Shown: positions 42,051 through 51,672, counted from the first letter of the stretch. The stretch: 64,000 bases of DNA from VXYK01 sp965214565 (GCA_965214565.1 OZ243951.1:310001-374000), one strand, 5' to 3'. The notes: generated from the sequence alone by a model not told the origin. Numbers and translations are program-made.

Positions 42051-43619
42051 TCAAAGGGCCCCGGTTCTGGAACCGCCGGCTGTGCGGTCCACCACGATGT
42101 TGTAGCGCTCTCGCACCGCAGCGTCGGCGACAGGGTCGACGTGGGCCGGGAAATGGGACGACAGGACCTGCGCAGCGAATTCGTGGGCGACTTGCAGCGC
42201 GTGCTTGCCGCCGGCCTCGACCCAGTCGTCGGGAGTGTCGCGATCCCCGATGAGCGGGTAGATGTATTCCTTCTGCATCAGTTCGAGCGTCTGGGGGGAA
42301 CCGAGGAAGTGACCCGGCCCGTTCACGACCTCCTCGATCAATGCGGCCGAGAGCGTCTCCTCGTTGATCTCGATGCCCCGGACGGTGCGGTTGATCGAGC
42401 CCAGCATGTCGTTGTCGATCACCAGCGCTTCGAGCGAGCAGCTCAGCAGACTCCCGAGCATCCCCGCGCTCTCATACACGAGGTTGGCGCCCGCCTGGCC
42501 CGCCAGCACGACGTTGATCCCCTTCTCGTAACCGGCCTGGTTGTCGGGGACTTTCGAGTCGGTCATACCTGCCGCTACACCCGACGGCAGCCCGATCCAG
42601 TTCACAACCTGCGCGGCAGCCGCGTTGAGCACCCCCTCCTCGCCGCTCCCTCCGCTCATCGCCCCCGTGCGGAGGTCCGAGACGAAAGGCCACATCCCCA
42701 TCACACAGGGATGACCGGGGCTCATCAAATTTACCGCAGTCAGCGCCGCGAGGCATTCGGCGAGCGCCTGGGCCAGAGAGCCGGCCAATGCCGCGGGCGA
42801 GGTCGCCCCCGCCTGACCCGCCGACAACAGGTTGATCGGCATGCCCGTCTCCACCTGGGCGACCATGCAGTTCGTCGATTCTTCGGCAAAACGCAGCGGC
42901 GGCACGACGAAGGTGTTGTTCGCTGCGACGAAGGGCCGTTTGCGGAATGACCCCTCTCCGCCCGCCATCATGTCGTACATCTCGACGGTCTCGTACACGT
43001 GCGCCCGTTCGAACCACGAGGTGCCGACCGGCTTGCCGGTGCCAGCCGTGGCGGCATACGCAGTGTTGAGATCCAGCTCCCTTGAGTCTTCTCGATCCCG
43101 TGCCACAACTGTGCGGACGAAGAAATGGATGTTGTCGAGATGGTCAACCAGACGGGCGCAGTTGTAGACGTCTTGTGCGGTGCTGTGCCGGAAGGTGTTG
43201 GTCTGGTAGTCGTACATCAACACCGCGGCCCCGGCGGTCCCGAAATGTACCCGGTCGCCCCCGACCTCGACCGATTTGTCATCGTCGAAGCCGTGCCAAG
43301 TCCATTCTTTGGCCGCCGTCGCTATGGCGTTCTCGACGAGTGCTCTGGGGTATAGAAGCCGTCCTGAGTCGTCGAGGCTGCCGCCCGCGTCGACGACCAC
43401 CTGCACGAACTCCGGAACTGGAGATCCCATCCCCACATGTTCCAGAAGGTGCAGCGCGGTGTCGTAGACCTGCTGCATCTCCGACTCGGTCAGAGGCTTG
43501 AATTTTCCGCCTGGTAACCCGGGCCGCACCGGACGTGCGTCTTGGTGCAGCGGAGCGGCGCGCTCGGCGATCCGCCCCGCGCGCCCACCTGACCTACGGC
43601 GACGAGGCTCTTCGCTCAC
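42051..43619 (-). CDS. Trimethylamine methyltransferase (MttB) superfamily protein, non-pyrrolysine
   Basis: About 522 residues from GTG 43619; an ATG at 43661 is an alternative start. It is recognisable as COG5598: 'LTESEMQQVYDTALHLLEHVG', 'YPRALVENAIATA', 'VHFGTAGAAVLMYDYQTN' and the long TIM-barrel region with 'GSGEEGVLNAAAAQVVNW'. No in-frame TAG interrupts it, so it does not use pyrrolysine. Characterised non-Pyl members demethylate glycine betaine or related quaternary amines, passing methyl to a corrinoid protein; no corrinoid protein gene is seen here. It lies between a demethylase-like flavoprotein and the ferredoxin, indicating a methylated-amine substrate. Confidence 0.88.
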   Translation of the reverse strand: MSEEPRRRRSGGRAGRIAERAAPLHQDARPVRPGLPGGKFKPLTESEMQQVYDTALHLLEHVGMGSPVPEFVQVVVDAGGSLDDSGRLLYPRALVENAIATAAKEWTWHGFDDDKSVEVGGDRVHFGTAGAAVLMYDYQTNTFRHSTAQDVYNCARLVDHLDNIHFFVRTVVARDREDSRELDLNTAYAATAGTGKPVGTSWFERAHVYETVEMYDMMAGGEGSFRKRPFVAANNTFVVPPLRFAEESTNCMVAQVETGMPINLLSAGQAGATSPAALAGSLAQALAECLAALTAVNLMSPGHPCVMGMWPFVSDLRTGAMSGGSGEEGVLNAAAAQVVNWIGLPSGVAAGMTDSKVPDNQAGYEKGINVVLAGQAGANLVYESAGMLGSLLSCSLEALVIDNDMLGSINRTVRGIEINEETLSAALIEEVVNGPGHFLGSPQTLELMQKEYIYPLIGDRDTPDDWVEAGGKHALQVAHEFAAQVLSSHFPAHVDPVADAAVRERYNIVVDRTAGGSRTGAL

Positions 43620-43699
43620 GGTGTGTCCACAGTCCCTCCCGTGCAGTTGCCCGACCGGCATAGCAGTGCGGCTGCAAGACTGTAACGCATCGACAGCAG

Positions 43700-46123
43700 C
43701 TAGACGCGCAGCGCCGAGTTGGTCGGGTCATAAGCTGGTTCTGCCAGCACCGTTGCGGTTCTCATCTCGCCGAGGAGTTCCAACTCGAACGTCGATCCGG
43801 GCGCTTCGAAGGCGGGGGCGACATAGACGAAGGCGAGGCTCTTGCCGACCGTGTGACCCCAGGTCCCGCTCGTGGCGATGCCTATAACGTTGCCGTGCTG
43901 GTCGTATGCCCCCTCGTTGCCCCGCACATCGTTGTCTGCGGCGTCGACTTCGCAGTAGACGAGCACCATCGACAGCGGTTCGGTCTGCTCGGCACGCTCG
44001 ACCGTGGCACCCTTGCCGATGAAATCACCGTTGAAGTCGACGAAACGCTCGAGCCGGGCCTCGATCGGGGTGATCTCCGTGGTCAGTTCGCTCCCCCAGG
44101 CCTTGTAGCCCTTCTCGATGCGCATGACGTTCATCGCATAGGCGCCGAAGTGGACCATTCCGTGCGGTTCCCCCGTAACGACCAGTGCATCGTAGAGTTC
44201 GGCCATCCGTTCGATCGGGCAGTGCAATTCCCAACCGAGTTCACCCACGTAGGAGACCCGCAGGGCCTTGCAGGGAACCCCTGCCACCTCGATCTCTTGA
44301 GCGGTCAACCAGCGGAACGACTTGTTTTTCAGGTCAGCGTCGGTGAGGGGCGCGAGAACGTCTCTCGCGCGTGGCCCGGTCACCGCCAACAGCCCGTGGG
44401 AGTCGGTGACGTCGGTGACGGTCACTTCCTCTCCCGGCTCGATGTGCTGGTTCAGCCAGTCGAGGTCGTGGGTGGTGCCGATGACCGCGGAGTTGAGGTA
44501 GAAGCGGTCAGCGGAGAGGCGGGTGATCGTCATCTCACACTCGATGCCGCCCAGATCGGTGAGCATGTGTACTAGGCGGATGCCACCTTCTTTGGCCGGG
44601 ATACGGTTGGCTGAGAGCCGGTCGAGCAACGTCGCCGCATCAGCGCCTTCAACCTCGAACTTGGCGAAAGCGGTGAGATCAGCGATGCCGACCCGTTGGC
44701 GGGTCCCGGTGACTTCACGAGCGACGAAGTCGAATGCGTTGGAGCGCCTGAACGAGTGCCGTTCGGGGTCGCCGAAGTACTGCGGACGCTCCCAGCCGTA
44801 CACCTCCTGCCATTGCGCTCCCAATGCGTCGAGGCGACCGTAGACCGGGTTGACCTTCTGGCGCCGCGCCGCCGGCCGCTGCTCGCCGGGCAGGCGGACC
44901 TGGTACATCTCGTGGTATTCGTCGATCGCCTTCTCGATTGCGAACACGGACTTGGGGCCGGTGTGGTCTCCGAAGCGACGGGGGTCCATGGCCCGCACGT
45001 TGATCTCGGTCTGACCGTGAACGATCCATTGGGCGAGGTACTTGCCTGCTCCAGGACCCTGGGTGATTCCGATGGAGGCACCGTTGCAGTGCCAGTAGTT
45101 GCGGAATCCCGGGGCCGGCCCCATGAGATAGCCGGAGTCGGGCGTATGGGTGATCGGGCCCGAGACGATCTTCTTGATCCCTGCTTCGGACCACGACGGA
45201 ATTCGCAGCATGGCCAGTTCGAGACACTCAGCGATGTTGTCGATGTCTGGCGGTGTGAGATAGAAGTCGAGCCCCCAGTCGATCCCGTCCACACCGTAGA
45301 TCTGGGCGTTGGCCATCTCGTAGGGCCCGATCAGCAGGCCGTCGATCTCGCGGCGGTAATAGCAGCTTGACCTGGGATCGCGGGTAACCGGCGGCTCGAA
45401 GCCGAGATTGCGCATCGACTCGAGCGGTTCGGTGATGACGTACTGGTGGATGACCGAGACGATCGGCACGTCAAGTCCGATCATCGCGCCCAGTTGCGGG
45501 GCGTAGTGGCCCGCGGCGTTGACCACATGTTCGCAGGTGATCGTGCCTTTCTCGGTGACGACCTGCCAGCGGCCGTCGGGCAGCAGGGCCATGTCGACCG
45601 CACGGTTGTGGCGCTGGACCTCGCAGCCGAGCTGGCGGGCGCCCTTGGCCATCGCGTTCGTGCATCCGGTGGGGTCGGTCCAGCCGTCGTGGGGCGTGTA
45701 GAACCCGGTCTTCACGTCGGACAGGTCTTCGAGCAGCGGGTTGAGCTCTTGCACCTGCTTCGGTCCGACGATGTGGGACTCGACGCCGATCTGGTTGAGC
45801 ATGGCGTGCACGTAACGATGCCAGTCGACTTCTTCGTCGGTGCGTGCGAGGCGGACCGCACCACAGCCGTGCCAGCCCGCCGACAGGCCCGTCTCCTCCT
45901 CGATGTCGGGATATAGGGCGATGGCGTCCTGATGGACTTTCGCCATGTTGAGATCGCCGATGAAGTTGGGGATGAGGCCCGCGGCGTGCCAGGTGGAACC
46001 CGAGGTCAGTTCACCCTTCTCTACGAGGATCGTGTCGGTCCAGCCCTCATGGGCGAGGTGGTAGAGCAGGCCCACGCCCATGGCCCCGCCTCCAACGATG
46101 ACGCAGCGCACCTCTCGGTTCAT
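43700..46123 (-). CDS. FAD oxidoreductase-GcvT fusion, dimethylglycine/sarcosine dehydrogenase-like (copy 1)
   Basis: 807 residues. The N-terminal DAO domain has 'RCVIVGGGAMGVGLLYHLAH' and 'GSTWHAAGLIPNF', whose His corresponds to the covalent FAD attachment in dimethylglycine dehydrogenase. From about residue 430 comes the folate-binding GcvT domain ('RQRVGIADLTAFAKFEVEG' with 'VTGPRARDVLAPLTDADL' further on) and its C-terminal barrel. The family oxidatively demethylates N-methylated glycines and passes C1 to tetrahydrofolate. The ribosome site GAGGAG lies eight bases before ATG 46123 and abuts a tandem repeat. Confidence 0.92.
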   Translation of the reverse strand: MNREVRCVIVGGGAMGVGLLYHLAHEGWTDTILVEKGELTSGSTWHAAGLIPNFIGDLNMAKVHQDAIALYPDIEEETGLSAGWHGCGAVRLARTDEEVDWHRYVHAMLNQIGVESHIVGPKQVQELNPLLEDLSDVKTGFYTPHDGWTDPTGCTNAMAKGARQLGCEVQRHNRAVDMALLPDGRWQVVTEKGTITCEHVVNAAGHYAPQLGAMIGLDVPIVSVIHQYVITEPLESMRNLGFEPPVTRDPRSSCYYRREIDGLLIGPYEMANAQIYGVDGIDWGLDFYLTPPDIDNIAECLELAMLRIPSWSEAGIKKIVSGPITHTPDSGYLMGPAPGFRNYWHCNGASIGITQGPGAGKYLAQWIVHGQTEINVRAMDPRRFGDHTGPKSVFAIEKAIDEYHEMYQVRLPGEQRPAARRQKVNPVYGRLDALGAQWQEVYGWERPQYFGDPERHSFRRSNAFDFVAREVTGTRQRVGIADLTAFAKFEVEGADAATLLDRLSANRIPAKEGGIRLVHMLTDLGGIECEMTITRLSADRFYLNSAVIGTTHDLDWLNQHIEPGEEVTVTDVTDSHGLLAVTGPRARDVLAPLTDADLKNKSFRWLTAQEIEVAGVPCKALRVSYVGELGWELHCPIERMAELYDALVVTGEPHGMVHFGAYAMNVMRIEKGYKAWGSELTTEITPIEARLERFVDFNGDFIGKGATVERAEQTEPLSMVLVYCEVDAADNDVRGNEGAYDQHGNVIGIATSGTWGHTVGKSLAFVYVAPAFEAPGSTFELELLGEMRTATVLAEPAYDPTNSALRV

Positions 46124-46163
46124 TCTCTATCTCCTCTGTCTCGGCTCTCTCCGCCGTCTCGGT

Positions 46164-46217
46164 TATCTCGACTGTCTCGGCTATCTCGACTGTCTCGGCT
46201 ATCTCGACTGTCTCGGC
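46164..46217. repeat. Three exact 18-bp repeats upstream of the copy 1 start
   Basis: The unit tatctcgactgtctcggc occurs at 46164, 46182 and 46200, with degenerate copies down to about 46128. The ribosome site of the 43700-46123 gene (GAGGAGATAGAGA on the minus strand) looks like part of the same degenerate repeat series. Confidence 0.9.
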
Positions 46218-46257
46218 GATTCAACGGCAAGTCGGGGTCCACTGGCTCGAATCACAT

Positions 46258-48720
46258 CTACTGTTTGGGGCGTTGGTTCTGGGGATCGAACCAGCTGCGG
46301 ATCGAAGTGCTCACCGGTACCCGACGTCCGGCGATGTTGGTCTCCCATGCACCGCTGTCGAGCCAGTCCTTGGTGACGGCTTCTCTGTGCTCGACGTACC
46401 CCATGGCGCAGCAACGGTTCTGGGTGGCGCTCCACATCGATGACGATATTCGGCCCACGACGACACCGTCGCGATAGAGCGGCTCGTCGTGGTAGGTCAG
46501 CAGGTCCGGGTCTTCGATGCGCAACTGAATGAGCCGTTTTGTGCGCGGTTGTCGACGCTGTGCCTCCAGCGCGCTGCGTCCGTTGAAGTCGACCGGCTTG
46601 TCCCAGGCGATCGTGAATCCGAGTCCGGCTTCCAGCGGCGTGTCCTCGTCGGTGATGTCGTGGCCCCAGTGCCGCATCCCGGCCTCCATCCGCAGCGAGT
46701 TCATGGCGTGGTATCCGGCATGGACCAGCCCGTGGGACTTGCCCGCCTCGGTCAGCACGTCGTAGACGCTGACCGCGTCGGCGTTGGCGACGTACAGTTC
46801 CCAGCCCAGATCTCCGACGTAGCTCATCCGCAGGGCGAACACGTCGACGCCGCCGAGCTCGATGCTGCGCCCGGTTCCGAACTCGAAGCCGGCGTTCGAG
46901 AGGTCGGCGTCGGTCAACGCCGACAGCACGGTCCGGCTCTCAGGGCCCATCAGGCCGATCATCGCCTGGTCATGGGTCACGTTGGTGAGCGTTACCTGCC
47001 TGTCTCGGCAGGCCCGCCGCAACCAGGCCCAGTCCCGGGTCTCCGCAGCGGCTGCGGTGACTACGAAGAACTCGTCGTCGCCGATGCGGTTCACGGTCAG
47101 GTCTGCTTCTATTCCGCCAGCCTTGTTGCACCATTGCGTGTAGACCGCCTTTCCGATCGGCGCATCGATGTCAGCGACGCTCAGAACGTCGAGTACGGCC
47201 AGAGCATCGGGGCCTTCGACTGTGAACTTGGCGAACGACGTCTGGTCGAACAGTCCGACGGACTCCCTGACTCCGAGGCATTCCTGCACCATGTTGTCGT
47301 GCCAGTTCTGTTTGCCGTAGGAGTACTCGTATTCGCGGGCCTGCCCATCGCGGGCGTACCAGTTGGGCCGTTCCCAGCCTGCTGTCTCTCCGAACACGGC
47401 CCCCGCCGCCGAGATGCGTTCGTGCAGCGGCGACAGCCGCCGGCCCCGGGCGCTCTCATACTGCCGGAACGGCCAGTGCATGGCGTAGAGCAGGCCGAGG
47501 CTCTCCGAGATTCTGTCTTTGAGATACCCGGTGTCTGCCTGGAACGGCTGCGCACGGCGGATGTCGACCGAGTTGAGGTCCATCGGAGAGCGCCGGTCTG
47601 CTATCCAGTCGGCCAATGCCCATCCGACACCTCCTGCTGACTGGATGCCTACAGAGTTGAACCCGGCGGCTACGAAACACCCGTCGACTTCGGGCGCCTC
47701 GCCCATGTAGTACACGCCGTCGGGTGTGAAGGACTCAGGCCCGTTGAAGAACAACTGGAGTCCGCACTCGCCCAGCGCGGGCACACGATGAACGGCGCGT
47801 TCAAAGATCGGCCCGAGGTGTTCCCAGTCCTCGTCGAGGGTCCCGAACGAGAAGTCGCGCGGGATCTCTTCGGTGCGCCAGACCTTGCCGCGGGGTTCGA
47901 AGAATCCGGCCATGAGCTTGCCGGTCTCCTCTTTGAAGTAGGTGTAGTTGCCGGGGTCGCGCAGGGTCGGCGTGCTGATCTCCATGCCTTCGAGAGGTTC
48001 AGTGACGATGTAGAAGTGCTCGCACGCCTGGAGCGGAACGTTGACCCCGATCTGGGCGGCGAGGTGGCGGGTCCACATTCCGGTGGCGAGGACGACGGTT
48101 TCGGTCTCGATCTCACCCTGTTCGGTGACGACGCCCGTGATTCTGCCGTTGGCCACCTTCAACTGGGTGACCGAGACGCCCTCGACGACCCTGGCCCCGC
48201 GGCTCTTGGCGCCTTTGGCCAGCGCCATGGTGGTGTCCACCGGTGAGGTTTGTCCGTCGCGGGGGATGTAAAGCGCCCCGACGAGGTCGTCGGTGCGCAT
48301 CAACGGCCAGCGCTGCGTCGCTTCGTCGAGGTCGATCACTCGCGTCTCGACACCGACTCCCTCGGCCATCGTGGCGCCGCGCAGGATCTCTTCCCAGCGT
48401 TGTTCGTTGTCGGCGACCGAGATGGATCCGGGGGTTCGGTAGCCGGTCGCCTGCCCGGTCTCGTCTTCGAGTTCCTCGAAGAGGCGCGCCGAGTAGGTCG
48501 CCAGCCTGGTCAACGAGTGAGTCGACTTGAGTTGGGACACCAGTCCCGCGGCATGCCAGGTGGTCCCGCAGGTGAGGGTGCCCTGTTCCAGCAGCACCAC
48601 ATCGCTGATGTCTCGGCGGGTCAGATGGTAGGCAACGGAGCACCCGACGATGCCCCCGCCGATCACAACGACTTCAGCCCGGTCCGGGAGCGCCGGACCC
48701 GAACGCACCGAACGAGCCAT
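46258..48720 (-). CDS. FAD oxidoreductase-GcvT fusion, dimethylglycine/sarcosine dehydrogenase-like (copy 2)
   Basis: About 820 residues from ATG 48720 (MARSVRSGPALPDRAEVVV); a TTG at 48729 is possible. Domains are as in the neighbouring gene: 'EVVVIGGGIVGCSVAYHLTR', 'GTTWHAAGLVSQLKSTHS' with the FAD-linking His, and a C-terminal GcvT half ('RESVGLFDQTSFAKFTVEGP'). The two proteins are clearly related but diverged, so they probably act on successive or different N-methyl substrates. It is the first gene of the inferred operon. The 197-bp gap upstream (48721-48917) shows no gene. Confidence 0.92.
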   Translation of the reverse strand: MARSVRSGPALPDRAEVVVIGGGIVGCSVAYHLTRRDISDVVLLEQGTLTCGTTWHAAGLVSQLKSTHSLTRLATYSARLFEELEDETGQATGYRTPGSISVADNEQRWEEILRGATMAEGVGVETRVIDLDEATQRWPLMRTDDLVGALYIPRDGQTSPVDTTMALAKGAKSRGARVVEGVSVTQLKVANGRITGVVTEQGEIETETVVLATGMWTRHLAAQIGVNVPLQACEHFYIVTEPLEGMEISTPTLRDPGNYTYFKEETGKLMAGFFEPRGKVWRTEEIPRDFSFGTLDEDWEHLGPIFERAVHRVPALGECGLQLFFNGPESFTPDGVYYMGEAPEVDGCFVAAGFNSVGIQSAGGVGWALADWIADRRSPMDLNSVDIRRAQPFQADTGYLKDRISESLGLLYAMHWPFRQYESARGRRLSPLHERISAAGAVFGETAGWERPNWYARDGQAREYEYSYGKQNWHDNMVQECLGVRESVGLFDQTSFAKFTVEGPDALAVLDVLSVADIDAPIGKAVYTQWCNKAGGIEADLTVNRIGDDEFFVVTAAAAETRDWAWLRRACRDRQVTLTNVTHDQAMIGLMGPESRTVLSALTDADLSNAGFEFGTGRSIELGGVDVFALRMSYVGDLGWELYVANADAVSVYDVLTEAGKSHGLVHAGYHAMNSLRMEAGMRHWGHDITDEDTPLEAGLGFTIAWDKPVDFNGRSALEAQRRQPRTKRLIQLRIEDPDLLTYHDEPLYRDGVVVGRISSSMWSATQNRCCAMGYVEHREAVTKDWLDSGAWETNIAGRRVPVSTSIRSWFDPQNQRPKQ

Positions 48721-48917
48721 GAGCCCCAAACACTAACGAATTCAGACCGCGCAAGCGCGTCGATGTGGCCGAGTATTTCTTGAGTTTTTTCCGCGCTTGT
48801 TCGCTGCGTTGGACGCCGCGCGGGCCACGGCCTCGTTCGGTCGCATCCGTGTGCGGGATCAATCGACTCGGCCTTTGAGCGGGTCGCCGGGTTTGGCGGG
48901 AGGTGAGCCCTGCCTTA

Positions 48918-49127
48918 TCAGGTGACGGCGGTGTCGTGGAGGCGGGCGATTATGTCGAAGAATTCGTCAGCGTCGTCGGGCAGGATGGCTTCGGGTCCTT
49001 CGGGGGCGACGGCGGTGAAGGGTGAGTCGTAGATTCGGCTGGTTTTGATGGTGCCGTGCTCGGCGAGGTAGTCGATCACCATCTCGACGAATCGGATCTG
49101 GTTGACGCTGTAGCCCGCGCGCTTTAC
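48918..49127 (-). pseudogene. C-terminal remnant of type I restriction endonuclease subunit R (hsdR)
   Basis: The minus frame ending at TGA 48918-48920 reads 'GYSVNQIRFVEMVIDYLAEH', then GTIKTSRIYDSPFTAVAPEGP and a short acidic tail. This matches the extreme C-terminus of EcoEI-type HsdR (NQ-x-F-hydrophobic run, 'YDSPFT..AP.GP'). Upstream of about 49127 the frame hits a stop and shows no helicase sequence, so only about 70 codons survive. Confidence 0.7.
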
Positions 49128-49230
49128 CCGGCCATGTGACCATCCGGGAGAAGTAGGTACCTCGGCTGTTGCCCGGGAACCTCAACAGCATGGGCAGCAT
49201 GCGTGCGGCGACGCCGGGGCGGGCGCCGGT

Positions 49231-50467
49231 CTAGGGTGAGGTTTTGTGAGCTGGCAAGGGGGGCGGGGCTTCGGATGGGGCCTGCTGGGTGCTGTGGTAA
49301 CGGGCTGTTCGACGATTGCCGGTCATTGCAAGTGTTCCGTCTTTGGCCATGCCGCGCAGCCGTTGTGATGCCTGGTCGGGCGTGATCTGACACAGCTCGG
49401 CTGCTTCGGCGCGTCCGATCGAGCTGTGTTGCATGACGTAGGTGAGGATCATCTGTTCCTGCTGAATGGGGTCGAAGCCGCGGGCGCGAACGTAGGCCGA
49501 AGATTCGCCGATTTCTCTGTACAACGCGGCTGCCAAGTGATACGTGCGCCCTCTCCCCTCGCCGCTGGATTCCAACAGCCCACGCTCTACCAGCGAGTTG
49601 AGGACTGATCGCGCGCCTTCGGTACCGACTTGCAGTAGTTCACCGGCGCGCGCCGATGTGACACGACTCTCGGCTCTCACCTCCTGGAGGACCTGCAGAG
49701 TCTGGTGTTCGAGGGGTCGTCCTTCACGGGCTCAAGCAGCGGCGAACGCCGCGAGTTCACGGTCAGCGGGTTCCGCAGGTAGACGAACCTCGACCCACGC
49801 CTGCGAAGATCGAGAATAGTCGGGTCGGGGACGCCCGATAACGAGTTGGTTCCGGTAGACACGGTTGACGCCGGTTTGCCCGGACGGCGTCGCTTTCGTC
49901 CAGCGCCTGGAATACGACGGAATGCGTTGGCACGAACGTTTGCAACACCTCAGGTGTCCCGAACAGCAACGCGGCACCGAGCGTCAGAGAACCGTCGACT
50001 GACCGGAAGCCGAGCGCAGACAACAGGTCGAGATCGGAGAGCCCCGCAAGATGTCCGTCGCCGCCGCCTCCCGCGAGGCGTCGGAACCGGTCGAACTCAG
50101 TGGGATCCAGATCGGCGATAGAGAGTTCGGTCAGCGGAGCCACAGACAAGTCCCGTCCACCGAGGAGGGTTGTTCTCGCTTGGGCCTCGTGGGGCAGCAG
50201 CGGCAGACACTGCGGGCTCCCGTCCACGCCGATCGCCCGCCGCACGTAACGTCCAGCAGTGGTCGCAACGAGGGTTCGTGCCTTCGGCACCGTGACGATC
50301 ACCACATCAACGCCTCCAAACCGTTTGATTGCGACTTCGACTGTCAAAGCGGGCGATGTCTTGTTGGCCGCAAAGTATTGTAATGGGCGCGTACGGGAAG
50401 TATCGCGGTCATCCTTCACGGCGGCTGGGTTCATGGGAGGGCAGACTCTTGCCGTAGAATCGGTCAA
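49231..50467 (-). pseudogene. Disrupted AlbA/ATPase-type (schlafen-like) DNA-binding regulator
   Basis: Three in-order pieces of one gene. From 50467 to about 49870 an AlbA_2-like region is visible ('VVIVTVPKARTLVATTAGRY', then 'LTLGAALLFGTPEVLQTFVP'). The frame then changes at a probable internal deletion: 'DESDAVRANR' joins directly to 'GVNRVYRNQLVIGRPRPDYS', so the HATPase-like middle expected between them is missing. An in-frame TGA at 49732-49734 follows 'DRELAAFAAA'. The same frame continues as 'AREGRPLEHQTLQVLQEVRA' and the winged-helix C-terminus to 49231. The N-terminus also looks truncated. Intact homologues accompany type I restriction loci, and an HsdR remnant lies directly downstream. 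Confidence 0.7.
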
Positions 50468-51663
50468 TGAGTGAAACCGAGCAGAGCCGACAAGTCGATC
50501 CGGAGAGTACCGCGGACCGGGAGCCTGAGGTCTCTTCGGACCTTAACAGCGCGCCGAAGTTCCACACTGACCGCAGCCATTACGGTGGAGCGCTCGAGCA
50601 GTGGATCACCAGGCGCTACCCGAACCGGACCGACGCCGCCGTCACCAACATAGACATCCCGGTGTCCACCGGCTTCTCCAACGAGACGGTGTTCTTCGAC
50701 GCCTCTTGGACCGAGGACGGTACCGAGCGCTCGGACCGGTTCGTGGCCCGCATCGAACCCGCGGGAGGTGCTCTGTTCCCTACTCAGAGCATCCACTGCG
50801 GCACCTCAGTCGAGGTTCAGTACCGGGCGATGGAGGCGGTCGGGCGCCACTGCGACGCCCCAGTGCCCGAACTGCTCGGCTACGAGTCGGACCCGGCAGT
50901 CATCGGCCAACCCTTCTTCGTGATGGGATACACCGAGGGCCGGGTGCCCGCTGATCGGCCACGCTACTCCGAGGAGGGATTCCTGGTCGACGAGGCGACA
51001 CCGGCCGAGCGCCGTCGCATGGTCGCCACCGGTCTGGAGGCGATGGCGCAGATCCACTCGATCGACTGGCGCTCCGCCGGCCTGGACTGGCTCGACACCA
51101 GCGGGACGAGACAGCCCAGCACCCGTGTGCAACTCGACCTCTACCGGGATTCGACAACCCGGGAGCTGGCCGGTCGGGAACATCCCGTGCTCTCAGCGGC
51201 ATTCGACTGGCTGATCGCCAATGATCCCGGCGACGACCGGATCGGCCTGTCGTGGGGCGACAGCCGTCTGGGCAACATCCTGTGGCAGGACTATCGCCCC
51301 GCAGCCGTGCTCGACTGGGAAGCGTGCGCCCTGTCGCCGACCGAGGCCGACGTCGGCTGGTGGCTGATGTTCGACCGGATGTCGTTCGACGATGTGGGGG
51401 CGGCCCGGATGGAGGGGTTCCCCACCCGGTCCGAGATGATCAGCCTCTACGAGCAGGCCTCCGGCCGCGAGGTTCGCGCGCCGCACTACTGGGAAGTCTT
51501 CGGCGCGATGCGTTTCTGCGCGATCTTCATCGGTCTCGGCGACCGAATGACCAACACTGGCCTGATTCCCGAGGAATTGAATCCGGCAGTACACAACATG
51601 GTGACCCAGGCCGTGGCCGACCTGCTCGGTATCGACAACCCGACACCGTCAACAATCGGTTGA
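50467..51663 (+). CDS. Phosphotransferase family protein (APH/ACAD10-like)
   Basis: 398 residues starting at ATG 50467. It has a protein-kinase-like aminoglycoside phosphotransferase fold: a phosphate-loop region 'PVSTGFSNETVFFDASW', the hinge 'IGQPFFVMGYTEGRVP', the catalytic loop 'LSWGDSRLGNILW' (D-x4-N with Trp-Gly in place of His-Gly) and the metal Asp in 'AAVLDWEACALSP'. Members near acyl-CoA dehydrogenases are thought to phosphorylate hydroxyacyl substrates, not antibiotics. It is divergent from the decayed restriction region and convergent with smc. Confidence 0.88.
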   Translation: MSETEQSRQVDPESTADREPEVSSDLNSAPKFHTDRSHYGGALEQWITRRYPNRTDAAVTNIDIPVSTGFSNETVFFDASWTEDGTERSDRFVARIEPAGGALFPTQSIHCGTSVEVQYRAMEAVGRHCDAPVPELLGYESDPAVIGQPFFVMGYTEGRVPADRPRYSEEGFLVDEATPAERRRMVATGLEAMAQIHSIDWRSAGLDWLDTSGTRQPSTRVQLDLYRDSTTRELAGREHPVLSAAFDWLIANDPGDDRIGLSWGDSRLGNILWQDYRPAAVLDWEACALSPTEADVGWWLMFDRMSFDDVGAARMEGFPTRSEMISLYEQASGREVRAPHYWEVFGAMRFCAIFIGLGDRMTNTGLIPEELNPAVHNMVTQAVADLLGIDNPTPSTIG

Positions 51664-51672
51664 CGGTCGGCT

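Noticed and set aside
42051..43619. Pyrrolysine-containing trimethylamine methyltransferase
   Set aside because: There is no in-frame TAG; the gene is a continuous ordinary frame.
50467..51663. Aminoglycoside resistance gene
   Set aside because: Although it has the phosphotransferase fold, its catalytic loop and surroundings match metabolic ACAD10-like members rather than resistance enzymes.
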